From Oreohelix idahoensis (lineage: Eukaryota; Mollusca; Gastropoda; Stylommatophora; Oreohelicidae): a stretch of DNA of 64,000 nt. The stretch spans positions 44,221 to 108,220 of the forward strand of contig JAMPIV010019841.1 of the NCBI GenBank assembly GCA_024509875.1. The letters run 5' to 3'. Position numbers and translations under genes: made by a program. Below are positions 1 to 10,350 of this stretch, piece by piece; the stretch's first letter is position 1, and every line of letters begins with the position of its first letter. The notes under the pieces were generated by a model. It had not been told where the DNA came from and searched no databases. It saw only the letters and a program-made list of their open reading frames with translations.

Positions 1-1278
1 GCGACGATTGTTGCAACGTTTTTCATCTATGTATTTATTTTCTAATGCATGGGAAATAACTCATGTATTGTAGTCACTTTTTATTTCTTCTAGTTGTCTA
101 ATCGTGTGACGATAGTTGCCGATAGTTTGTGTGAACGATTTTGAGTCATCTCCATATACGGAGCGCTCAGGTCGTCAGTTCTTATAAACAGTTGACAATC
201 GCAATGTTTCAAGATTCATTTCCTTATTAGGCTCGAATCTGTACGATTGTTCTCCAGAAGATTCTTTGGTTAGTAAGTTGGCTGAACACGGTTCGAGTCG
301 CGCTTGTCTGCGCATGTCTGGTCTTGATCGCTTTTTTGCACGAGTTCCGCCCCGACATTCAGAGAGTGTGGCAGATGCGTGATAGCAAGACGCGTTTGGT
401 TTGCCAGCGTCTGTGCTTAAACTGTTCAGGAAATAATGTCCTATTCATATTGTTCCTTCGGAGATGATATATCTGTGGTGATTCTTAGGGCTTGGAAGCC
501 TATGAGTTATATGTTTATTTCCTGAAGTAAAGGTAATGACATTTTTGACATTTATCGATATCTTTCGAGATTGACATTTTGTTTGTAGCCCGATTATAGG
601 TGGGTCTACGCTATGAGAGTTTTTCGTCAGCTCACGAATCATGTTCGCTGTTACTACATCGATGGATGCATGTCCTAAGAGCTATCTGCCTGCTAAACTT
701 TACTGCTTGTTTCCAGATTTAATATCTTGGATAACTAAAGGAATTTGGAGGATTTTTGAGGAAATTATTGATACACTTCAGAAGACGTCCCTGTCTTGCT
801 GAGGTTAGATTTAGGAGAGAGGATTTGATCTTCTATCATATTGATATCTTCCAGCTGTTATAGAAAGGAATGGAGATTTCCGCCTGAATACATTTACAGC
901 CCTATGATGTCCTGATATGCATGTAATTCATCTTTACTATGATGCTGTCTACCGTCCATTGCTGTACTGACTATGTTGCTGTAACAATGACTGTTTGATT
1001 GTACCTATGATGTACCTACCTTCGCGTATACATTTTGTCATGTGGCGTCCACAATAAATTATACAAGAAAACGTCACTAGCTGTTGCAAATCTCATTGAC
1101 TTTACCCATCGTGAGTTAATGTGACGTCCTGGTGTGGATTGCCCTGTTTGTGATGATAACTGTTTGAATACACATCTGCATCTTACACAAACCAGACTAC
1201 CGACACCATACTACGTCTTCAACGCCATTCAACATTATGACGTTCAACAAAATGGTAGTCAACAATTGATAGGCAACA
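1..1278. other. No recognisable gene
   Basis: I see no coding region or repeat family here that I can name. The reading frames are short and show no protein motif. An AATAAA-type signal lies near 1050 (cacaataaattat), but nothing upstream supports a transcript. The stretch may be old transposon or plain intergenic DNA. Confidence 0.5.
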
Positions 1279-1841
<563 letters not shown>

Positions 1842-1931
1842 AGTGCCAAAACACTTGTCCTACGGAGGGACCATTTCTGATGATCATATGATCCTGTTGT
1901 AAGGCTCTGATATAGAGTAGTCCTATCATAT
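1842..1931 (+). mobile_element. 3'-terminal scrap of the RLE-type LINE
   Basis: Roughly 90 bases match, with divergence, the final bases of the RLE-type LINE seen at 14970-15034, 60155-60243 and, inverted, 37419-37510. Shared landmarks in order are AAACACTTGTC, CTGATGATCA, a CTGTTGTA block and the terminal AGTCCTATCAT. It abuts the end of the partial LTR directly. Confidence 0.7.
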
Positions 1932-2220
1932 CCCGGGCCGGATAACGCCAAGAAGAGTCTCTAGGATTTTTGGTGTGTGAACCCACCTTCAACGAATAAG
2001 CAATCATTTTAATATTTATTTTCAAACCCCTTAGCATAATTGTTTTAACCTATGCCCCCCCCCCCCCCCCCCCGTTTTTACCTAGGGCCTCGCGCACAAA
2101 TACACAAATAAATGCTTGTCGATACCACATTAATTTATTTAAATATGGCATCGGAAGCTCAGGTATACCTAAAATCTTTATTTTTAAAAACAATTATATC
2201 TATATATATATATAATTAAC
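1932..2220. other. Spacer with a 19-base C run
   Basis: Contains a poly-C run at 2055-2073 and a short TATATA run near 2200. No coding evidence. Confidence 0.7.
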
Positions 2221-2844
2221 CAGGAGTCAATCCACAGTACTGAGTACATTCAAGTTGATCTGCCAGATGATGATCTCACACAATTCTTGGACGGGAAGAG
2301 AGATGCAATCATGTTTCCACCTGCCAGTGCAAAACGGCTTTGGGAACAGCTGGACGAAGCCTTGGTAAAAGAGTTGGATAACAACCTGAAGCAGATAACT
2401 TTGGAAAAGAAGCTGGAAATCATCGGTGACATAATATATCTTCACTGTCGCAAAGTGTTTGGAGTCAGGGAGGCAAGGGAAAGTAACCCACCGCGAAAAA
2501 GTAGAAGACAAATTAAAATAGAAGAAATCAGGAAACAGAAGAAGCATGCCCGAAAACTGTTCAAGAACGCAGTTGCCACAGAGAAGGAAGGGTTACGACA
2601 GGTTTCGGAGCACCTGAAAGGCCAACATAATGCCCTTTGTAGAGCAGAAAGGTTGTGCAGGAAGAAAAGGAAGACTCGAAGGGATAGGGAAAGATTCTTC
2701 AGGGAGCCCTTCAAGTTTGCCAAAGAACTGTTTAAGCAGCCACGGTCGGGTATGCTAAACATCAGGAAAGAAGACCTGGAAGAACACCTTAGAATGACAT
2801 ATTCAGATGGTCGCAAAGATGAGCCGCTCAGCAGCATGGCCTAG
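2221..2844 (+). pseudogene. RLE-type LINE polyprotein, region before RT (broken)
   Basis: The open frame runs from 2221 through 2844 and contains the linker that precedes the reverse transcriptase in R2/NeSL/HERO-like LINEs: an acidic stretch (LPDDDLTQF), an FPPASAKRLWEQLDEAL block, then a Lys/Arg-rich region (KKHARKLFK, RKKRKTRRDRERFF) that likely binds nucleic acid. The ATG at 2287 is just the first Met; homologous reading starts at or before 2221, so the copy is 5'-truncated. A frameshift near 2810 moves the protein from frame 1 to frame 2. The preceding (TA)n tract marks the left edge. Confidence 0.75.
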
Positions 2845-3629
2845 TAAGCCAGGAGCTGAATTTAACACCACGCCCCCAACGATGCAAGAGGTAGAAAGCA
2901 TTGTCCAGAAAGCTCGGTGCAAGTCAGCTCCAGGTCTTAATGGTGTTCCATATGTTGTGTATAAGAGTTGCCCTGAGGTGCTCAAACGACTGCTCTGTTT
3001 ACTGAAGAATGCGTGGAAGACCCAGCTTGTAAGCAAGGAATGGAGAAAGGCGAACAGAGTCTACATCCCGAAGGAACAAAATTCCACAGACATCAGTCAG
3101 TTCAGGCATATCTCACTACTTAATGTGGAAGGGAAGATATTCTTCTCAGTGATGGCGAAAAGGCTCACTATATACCTCCTGGCAAATGGGTACATTGACA
3201 CTACCATTCGGAAAGGAGGTATCCCATGTACACCAGGATGTCTAGAGCATTCCACAATGATCTGGGAAGCAATTCAAAAGGCAAGGTCTGACAGAGCAAA
3301 CCTCCATGTGATCTGGTTGGATCTAGCGAATGCGTATGGATCCGTTCCACACCAGATGTTGTGGCAGGCCCTAGAAATGTATCATGTTCCACAAGAGATT
3401 GCAGCAATGCTGAATCTGTATTTCGCAGGGCTGTCTGTCAGATTTTCAACTAGAGAGTACACAACGAATTGGATTGGCCTTGAAGTTGGAATTGCGATGG
3501 GATGTGCCGTCTCTCCGATACTATTCGTGATGGGTATGCAGGTAATCCTCAATGCGGATGAAGGAATGGCTATAGGTCCAAAGCTAAGTGGAATATGTCA
3601 TATGCCACCACTCAAAGCATTCGTGGATG
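2807..3629 (+). pseudogene. RLE-type LINE reverse transcriptase, N-terminal half
   Basis: This frame reads the first half of a non-LTR reverse transcriptase: KSAPGLNGVPYVVYK (motif before fingers), WRKANRVYIPKEQ, FRHISLLNVEGKIFFSVMA (finger motif 2), and the palm motif IWLDLANAYGSVPH carrying the first catalytic Asp. AMGCAVSPILF follows, then KAFVD, where the coding sequence is cut by element E1 inside the FVDD catalytic box. It resumes at 13000. Small changes such as GLNG for the usual GPDG show ageing before or after the insertion. Confidence 0.85.
3625..3629. repeat. Target-site duplication of E1 (left), GGATG
   Basis: GGATG directly precedes the TGTCGTAG terminus of E1 and is repeated exactly at 12995-12999 after the other terminus. 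A 5-bp duplication is usual for Ty3/gypsy integrase. Confidence 0.92.
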
Positions 3630-6285
3630 TGTCGTAGATTTTTCGATAGGAGAATTAAGACTAGGTTTGGTCCCTTCTGAATAGGTTTGAATAGGTGATA
3701 GACTCAGTGAGAGTTAGTGAAAGGTAATAGAATTTCCACACACGTGAGATGATAGATTTTGATATAGTGGCTGTCTCTGAAAGCGACAAGAATTCTTCTC
3801 TCTCTCACCTATCTTCTACAACAGTTGTTACAGCGTCAGACAGACTACACCAATATACATATTACGTATATTTCTATCACTCACAGGCACGCACATACAC
3901 GTGACGACAGGTAAACACACAGACGTGGGAAAACTATAACAATGATATATATATATATATATATCTAGAACGAGCTGACCAAACACGATTATTAAGTTCA
4001 AGAGCGATTTTAATATCAGGAAAAATCGGCTCACAACATCAAAGAAAGTACATCAAGGAAAATACATATACACATAGTCATAAAAATTCAAGGCAATGTT
4101 TCAAGGATGATAGCCCCGTTATAGTGTTAACTCTAGGTTTAGCCCGGCCCCGTTAAGAGAACAGATGATGGCGCCCGAGTCACAGATACATAGGGTTTGA
4201 GTCTAAGAGTTTTCTTTGTTTTATCTCGTAATTATATGCACAGAGTTTGAAAAAAAATCTGATTTAACCTAAGACAAAAACACAAGAACTCTAGCCTTAG
4301 CAACAAATTATGCAGATTGAAAAAAAATATTAGGACAGCAACAGGGTGTCAAAGATATAATAGTGAAAATATCACTCAAACCAGCGTACACTCATTCATT
4401 CCGCCATGGCCTCTCATTCATGTACTCACGACTTTGCTCGCTGCCTCTTGGAACACACTGATTTTAGATCTTCACACAGACTCAAAAAAATGCAGTCTTC
4501 TGCCAAGAAGTCCCCAGTTCCAAAAGACGTATTTAACTCGGAGTCTCCGGGAACGACTACTTGGGTGTGCAAATTTGTTCAAATGTCTGATTAAGTCACC
4601 TAACAATTATTCCAGGCGCGGGAGTTAGCAGAGCACAGTGTCAATAGCGTAGGTTTCTAGAAATGATGAATGTCGGGTCGGTGCCTTCCCTCAGTATAGG
4701 ATTCACTTTAGTCACACCACAGATTTGTCCATAACAATATATATATATATATATAGTCGGGAAATGTTAGTTAATACTAGAAGTATTTCGCGCCACCAGG
4801 CAGAAAAATTACGTAGAGTTTCTAGAAGAAATTAAGATCTGGCTCCAAGGTCCAGTATTTATCATTACAGTCTTTGAAAACCCGTTATTGGGATATAGTA
4901 TTTCTGGCTAACTCGGGTTGCATATGCACTGTTTAGACCAGTGGTACTTAAGAAACCCACGTGGTTCAAAATAAGGACTGTCTATTTCTTCACAAGTATG
5001 GAAACTACTACTAGGTGCTGGTAAAGTTAGGGTCACCCCAAAACTTTCACTGTGTGGAGGAAAAATAACACATATAATATAATAAACAGAATCTGTACTG
5101 GTTATAACTTACATTTAAACTTGCAAGCAGAGAGCTTTGCTTATCATTTAAACTTCCCGTGACGTAAGTTATATTTAAAAATCAGCAATCCTCATGAATT
5201 AAGAACACGTGCGTATTCCGTCACCATTCACGAGGCTCGATTCTAGAGTTTATACGTTAGTTTAGAAAAATACACTCGACTGAGTATTAGCAGTTAAATT
5301 AAATTCATAAATAGCTACAATTGCCGTTATAAGCTAGAAATTTAATTTTATTCTGCTTTCCACTGAATGCTTCCCTAGAAAAATATAATAGCCTACCACT
5401 TTATTTCTCTTCTGCGCTAAAGAAATAGATTAAAATGAATTAAGCGATTTAACACTTTAACACTCACAAAATCTATATATCTATCATATTAATTACCTCA
5501 ACCACAGAATTACAGGTAGTCGCACAACTTAAGAATAAGATTGCTGAAAATATTTCTGGAAGTCTAGAAGTTCGACAAATTGCCGAAACAAACTGAGATC
5601 TTCGCTAACAGCTATTCTGTTTACGAGCAACCTATCTACTGTGAGTCTATGAGCGAGAATGAAATCAAAGTTTCAAACTTGGCCAATATCTAAAAATCAG
5701 ACAAAGGGCCCAAACTTATTTCGCCAAGCGAAATTATCTCCCCTACTCCCAACATTTACGTCCGCTTAACGCGTGTCGTAAGCGTCACCTACTGACCACG
5801 ATGTACGCGTGTCAGTTTCAAATCCCAGACAGCCTGACTCCAATGCAGGGCAGTTTTCACACTACAGCTGACCGTGGCCCACAGTGAGCGCCGTGTCAGT
5901 TTGGGATTTTCCAGACAAATGTCTGGATACTGACCGGTGCAGATGTAAAGTATCACACCTCACCGGGACTTATGCCGAGAAGAAGCTCGCGCGCTCGGTG
6001 AGAATGTAGACGATTTGCTACGTCCTATGTTCAGCGAACCGACTTATCACGCCTTCTGACGCCCTGCAGCCCTGACATCTACGTAATATCGTCCTAGCGC
6101 GATTCTCAGTTTTAGAGAAAGGAAAACAGGTAAAGTTTGCGAATTATATGAAAATAATAATATCAAAACGAATGGATGAAAAATATACAGGAAAAAGGAA
6201 ATACAGAGATAATAAAAGAGAGAAATCGGGTGAAAGAATAGGAAGAAGATGTAGGAAATTAAATGAATATAAACCCTACGTGACA
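3630..6285 (-). repeat. E1 LTR (3' LTR in element sense)
   Basis: 2656 bases, near-identical to 10344-12994. In element orientation it starts TGTCACGTAGGG and ends TCTACGACA. A short AT run at about 3945-3964 and another at about 4735-4755 differ in length between the two LTRs. The LTR carries a small frame at 4406-4594 that is repeated in the other LTR, but nothing supports it as a gene. Confidence 0.93.
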
Positions 6286-6303
6286 GAGCCTCCCCCCTTT
6301 AAG
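6286..6303 (-). other. E1 polypurine tract
   Basis: On the minus strand AAAGGGGGGAGGCTC lies immediately before the 3' LTR, as expected for the plus-strand primer of reverse transcription. A second purine-rich stretch lies at about 6375-6405 (GGAGGGGGAAGAGGAGAGG on the minus strand). Confidence 0.8.
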
Positions 6304-6412
6304 ATATGGAAGCACTCCATGTCTACGTTATGGAGTTTAATTTCCTATAACCGTAGCTTCGGGGTGTCTGTCTTCTTCCCTCTCCTCTTCCCCCTCCATC
6401 TCTGTCCAATTC

Positions 6413-9400
6413 CTACTCAAGTCCACTCCTCAAAGTTTCCTTCCCCTGGAATGTCTCATATGCGCGCTTGAAAGAGCGTCGCCGCTTCTGACATTTTTGA
6501 AAGATTTCCTGTGATAGCGGTGGAATATCCCTGCCACTATCGTCATCTTCGTCAGTTTTGGCGATCGTCAGGAGATGGTCGGAGGTTGGCACTGGTTTTT
6601 CCAAGTATCTCTTTAAGAGATTTAAATGGAAAACCTTCTCCTTTCCTTCAATAGAGATCTGGTAGTTAGCCTTAGAAATCTTTTTCAGGACGGTAAACGG
6701 CCCTTGCCATCCGATCTTCAGTTGGTTGTTCTCGGTAGGGAGCAACACCAAAACTTTCTCTCCTGCTTCCAGTTCTCTCTCTTCCGCGACTTTCCTGTAT
6801 CGGTTAGCGTGCTTGGTGCGTGCTCGCTTAAAGTTAGTCGTTGCTAGGTCCCACCCTAGTTTCAACCGTTCCTTTAAAACCGACACATATTTACTGGCTG
6901 AGACAACTGTCTCATCAGCCTTCTCGTCTGTCAGAGACTGAAGTAAGGCTTCAAGCGGGCCCTTAATGGGTCTGCCGAATAAGAGTGTAGCTGGCGGAAA
7001 TCCTGTGGAAGTATGAGGAGATTCTCTGTAGCCAAATAATGCTGCAGGAATACAGAGATCCCAATCTTCAGGTTTCATTTGTGCCAGCTTACTTAGCATC
7101 ATGGTGAGGTTTCCATTAGCACGTTCCACGAGCCCATTTCCGGCCGGAGTATATGGCTTAGTGTGGATGTGCTGGGTCCTCAAGATCTTAACGATCTCAT
7201 CCATCAACAGGTTTCGGTATGGAGATCCATTATCCGTCAACACTTGCTGAGGGAATCCCAACCGAGTGAAAATCTGCACGAGGGCTTCTGCGACATGCTT
7301 GGCATCTGCGCATGTTAGCGGGATAGCTTCTGCCCATAAAGTGCATGTATCGACTAAGGTCAGGATGAACCTGTTCCTTCTTTTAGTCCTTTCGAAAGGC
7401 CCTAAAATGTCGATCACAACCCGTTCGAATGGTGTTCCCATTATTGGCATTTCACCCATGTGGACTGGGGGTGTCCGTTGCTTGGGTGGTACACGTTGGC
7501 ACTGGGCACAGGATTTGACGTACCTGATAATATCAGTGTTTACTCCTGGCCACCAATAATGAGTGGTTATACGTTGGTTTGTGGCGTTCTGTCCCATATG
7601 TCCGCTAAAGGGAAGAGAGTGCCCCATTTCTAGGATTTGGCTTCTGTACTGTTTCGGTACTAGGAGCTGGTTGTAACCTTGGTCAGGCTTGCCCGTTCTC
7701 CGATAAAGTACGCCATCCTCAGAAAAAATGTCCCCGTGCTGTTTGGGTTCCTTCGCCATGGGCAGTTTCCTAAAGCAGGGTGCCAAAGTAGGATCCTTTT
7801 GTTGCGCTTCTTTAAGTTCCATAGGTAACAAATTAGGCGCAGGCTCCCGTTCCTTCTTGGTTTGCCCTCTTGTAGTTACTGCTGCCACAATCGGCTCTTC
7901 CGGTTTCCCAATACACACGTATCTCCCGCCAAGTATGACTGGGTAGATGGGATCATCCATAACAGCTGCTTTGATCACACCTCTGACAAAGTCAGAGTGT
8001 ATCTCCACCAATGCGATGGGAAGCGCTGTAGGTGCATCACTCTTACGAACTCCACAAAGTTTGACGGTCTCTCCTGTCTCTTGACCGGGTTTAACCAGCT
8101 TTCTGGCAACAATGCAATCATAAGAAAGCCCCGTGTCAAATAAGCAAGAAGTTTGAGAACCGTTCAAAGTAACAGTACCTCGCGTTGAGGGTCTATCCCC
8201 AACAGGTTGGGAATCACTGTCAATAATTCCGCCTTGCGAGACTGTCAATAAGCATCCGATGCGTTTCGGCTCGGTGTGCTCGGTCTGATCATATGTCCCG
8301 TGCTCAGGGGTTCTCCCTTTGCCACCTTGTCCTTTCTGGCTGCGCTGCCATGTAGGGCGGTCGGGTTGATCAGACTGTTTGGGGTGGTTGGGGTACTTGT
8401 TCTTGTAGAACTTGGATTTTTCAGGAGGGGGGTTTTGAGGTCCAGTTTCTCTGTGGTTATTTTGGTTAGAAGCCTGAGAAGATTGCTCTAGGTTATGTTT
8501 TCGAAAATGCTCCTCTGTCGGTTTCCGCTTTGTGGCCGGTAGTTCAGCCAGCGCATTGTGATAACGCTCAGACTTTTCCAAAATGTCTTCAAGTTTTTCT
8601 GCCCCCTGCTCAGCGAGAAATCTCCGGGTATCAGCAGACAAAGTGTTCTTTATTTGTTCAGTTAGAACAAGTTCCTCAAGACCTTCATAGGTAGAGGGGA
8701 GCTGCGAAAGCTCAAGGCACTTTGTTAGATATCCCTTAAGACGAGATGAGAACTGGTGAAAAGTTTCAGAATTCTCTTTCCGGCTGTTGCGAAACAGTTG
8801 CAAAAACTTGCGAGCGTTCATTTCAAAGCGCTCCAGTAACGCTTTCTTCAACACATCGTAGTCGTCTTGTTGGCTACTTTCCAGCTTAGAATAAACATCA
8901 TAAGCAGAACCTTTTAGGGCCTGGGAAAGTTTCATATTCCAACGCGACCTCTCTAACCCGTACAGAGTTGCAATTTTCTCAAATTTTTCTAACCATGTGT
9001 CAATCTTCTCATTTGGACAAGGAAAAGATTCAAGAGTGAAAGACATAGCATTTAGTTGAAGAGATTGAGTGTTAGCAGGGTCAGTTAAGGAAGAATGAGG
9101 AGAAGACTCTCCATTGCTGGAGGTAGAGGCAGCCCCACGGCTCTGAAGTTCTAGAGCTTTAAGAGCCAACTCATGTTGTCTCTCCTTCTCTCTTTCCTCT
9201 CTCTCCTCCCTCTCCTTCTCATGCTGTCTCTCCTCCCTCTCCTTCTCATGCTGTCTCTCCTCCCTCTCCTTCTCATGCTGTCTCTCCTTCTCTTTTTCTC
9301 TCTCCCTGCGGATTTCCATTTCCTCGTCCATCTTCTTCTGCTCTTTAGCTTCAGCTGCTTTCCTCTCCGCATCGTATCTCTCAAGTTCGTCTCTGACAAA

Positions 9401-9481
9401 AGCTTTCGCTTCTTCTCCTTCCAGTCCCTCCTCTCTCGCTTCGTCCCTGAGAAGTTGTCTAAGCTTTGCCCTCTCGGCCAT
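6413..9481 (-). CDS. Gag-protease-integrase polyprotein of E1 (intact)
   Basis: One 1022-residue ORF. Residues 1-110 are a highly charged coiled coil with three RQHEKEREE repeats. Residues about 145-310 are a capsid whose C-terminal part (FRNSRKENSETFHQFSSRL, LVLTEQIKNTL) resembles the SCAN fold known to derive from Gmr1-like Gag. No CCHC zinc knuckle is visible. A retropepsin follows with DTG at 449-451. Integrase has an HHCC finger (H621/H628, C658, C661), the catalytic triad D691, D750, E786 (D35E spacing) and a GPF module (IGWQGPF, 923-929). The ORF stops where an RT should begin. The start at 9481 has A at -3 and G at +4. All visible catalytic residues are present, so it could be functional in cleavage and integration. 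Confidence 0.93.
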   Translation of the reverse strand: MAERAKLRQLLRDEAREEGLEGEEAKAFVRDELERYDAERKAAEAKEQKKMDEEMEIRREREKEKERQHEKEREERQHEKEREERQHEKEREEREEREKERQHELALKALELQSRGAASTSSNGESSPHSSLTDPANTQSLQLNAMSFTLESFPCPNEKIDTWLEKFEKIATLYGLERSRWNMKLSQALKGSAYDVYSKLESSQQDDYDVLKKALLERFEMNARKFLQLFRNSRKENSETFHQFSSRLKGYLTKCLELSQLPSTYEGLEELVLTEQIKNTLSADTRRFLAEQGAEKLEDILEKSERYHNALAELPATKRKPTEEHFRKHNLEQSSQASNQNNHRETGPQNPPPEKSKFYKNKYPNHPKQSDQPDRPTWQRSQKGQGGKGRTPEHGTYDQTEHTEPKRIGCLLTVSQGGIIDSDSQPVGDRPSTRGTVTLNGSQTSCLFDTGLSYDCIVARKLVKPGQETGETVKLCGVRKSDAPTALPIALVEIHSDFVRGVIKAAVMDDPIYPVILGGRYVCIGKPEEPIVAAVTTRGQTKKEREPAPNLLPMELKEAQQKDPTLAPCFRKLPMAKEPKQHGDIFSEDGVLYRRTGKPDQGYNQLLVPKQYRSQILEMGHSLPFSGHMGQNATNQRITTHYWWPGVNTDIIRYVKSCAQCQRVPPKQRTPPVHMGEMPIMGTPFERVVIDILGPFERTKRRNRFILTLVDTCTLWAEAIPLTCADAKHVAEALVQIFTRLGFPQQVLTDNGSPYRNLLMDEIVKILRTQHIHTKPYTPAGNGLVERANGNLTMMLSKLAQMKPEDWDLCIPAALFGYRESPHTSTGFPPATLLFGRPIKGPLEALLQSLTDEKADETVVSASKYVSVLKERLKLGWDLATTNFKRARTKHANRYRKVAEERELEAGEKVLVLLPTENNQLKIGWQGPFTVLKKISKANYQISIEGKEKVFHLNLLKRYLEKPVPTSDHLLTIAKTDEDDDSGRDIPPLSQEIFQKCQKRRRSFKRAYETFQGKETLRSGLE
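9203..9283 (-). repeat. 27-bp tandem repeat within E1 gag
   Basis: Three in-frame copies encode RQHEKEREE (residues 67-93). The repeats lengthen the N-terminal coiled coil in 9-residue steps. Confidence 0.9.
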
Positions 9482-10343
9482 ATTAGGTCAGTGACTGAGA
9501 CTAGTGGAGAAAGAAAATAGGAAAAAGGATACACTGGTTCCTACCACTTACGAGAAAAAAATTTACCAAAAATCAAAAGATTATATATTTAACCCTGGGA
9601 TACCTCCTCCAAAAATAAAAATCTAACTATCGCTGCTATTATCGGCAATAAAGCACTTAATGCAAAACACGACTACGCCAACTAAATGGTAGTTAAGATT
9701 ACTTCTGAAAAATAAGTTGCTACTGTGGAAAAGCAAAATAATTATTGCAAAAATTAAAGAGAAAAATAATCCCTTAATTTTTAAAAATCCACTATAAGTT
9801 CGCCCCTGAAGTCAGATCGGGTAAGGGAGGGAATTAATCTGGACAAAAAGTCCGAAACACACTCCTTAACTTAGTTCAAACGCCGTTCTGCCTCAGTACC
9901 CAGTGAATGTTATACACTCACCACTTTACCAGCATTTAGTATTAAAATCAGCAGTAAACATATATCCCGACAAAATCAACCTGTAACCAAAATGTATATT
10001 ATTCAAAGATGCTGTGGAAAAAAAACTTATTAGTTTGTGTGGTCAGCACGCCCGTAAACAGATCGCTAGTCTAGGGGGTAATTATTTTTTTTTAAAAGAT
10101 ACACAGTCACAAGACATCACACTCTTACTCTATATCAGAATACAGAATCTTAAGTTCAAAATCCAGATAGACGAGTCCACATTTGTCGTACTCGTCTTCC
10201 TATTCTAAGTTCAAAAATCCGTCGGACGAGAACCCATTTGTCGTATCGCCTTAGGATTTTGGGTTCAATTCCCGGTAACGAGCGACCATTTGTCGTACTC
10301 GTCTTCCTCTTCTAAGTTCAAAGACCGGAAACGAGCCCTCATT
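9482..10343 (-). other. E1 5' leader
   Basis: 862 bases between the primer site and the Gag start codon, AT-rich with no conserved frame. Its LTR-proximal 190 bases hold the primer-site array described separately. Confidence 0.75.
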
Positions 10344-10350
10344 TGTCGTA
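10154..10350 (-). repeat. Four-unit array of tRNA-Pro-like primer-site modules
   Basis: Four imperfect units start near 10154, 10209, 10263 and 10316 (spacing 55, 54, 53). On the plus strand each reads GTTCAA..., then a variable CCGG-like part, then (A)CGAG, a C-rich end and TTTGTCGTA. In element sense each is TACGACAAATG followed by a CTCGT core and TTGAAC. That order copies the end of the LTR (TACGACA) plus the complement of the tRNA-Pro 3' end including the T-loop. The unit at 10263 is clearest, with GGGTTCAATTCCCGG as a T-arm. The last unit abuts the LTR and is the working primer site. Confidence 0.82.
10325..10341 (-). other. E1 primer-binding site, tRNA-Pro type
   Basis: In element sense TGAGGGCTCGTTTCCGG follows the LTR after two bases. 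The classical tRNA-Pro site is TGGGGGCTCGTCCGGGAT; the match is strong over GGGCTCGT and CCGG, with a two-base insertion between them. Confidence 0.7.

Noticed and set aside
4169..4178. TGGCGCCCGA, resembling a tRNA-Lys primer site
   Set aside because: It lies inside the E1 LTR (and again at 10877-10886) on the strand opposite the element; only ten bases match and it is not next to an LTR end.
4406..4594. 62-residue frame present twice, identical, at 4406 and 11116
   Set aside because: Both lie in the E1 LTRs, antisense to the element; identity reflects LTR duplication, and there is no motif.
10255..10290. Possible tRNA gene in the E1 leader
   Set aside because: Only the T-arm and 3' acceptor part are present; no D-arm, anticodon arm or 5' acceptor half.
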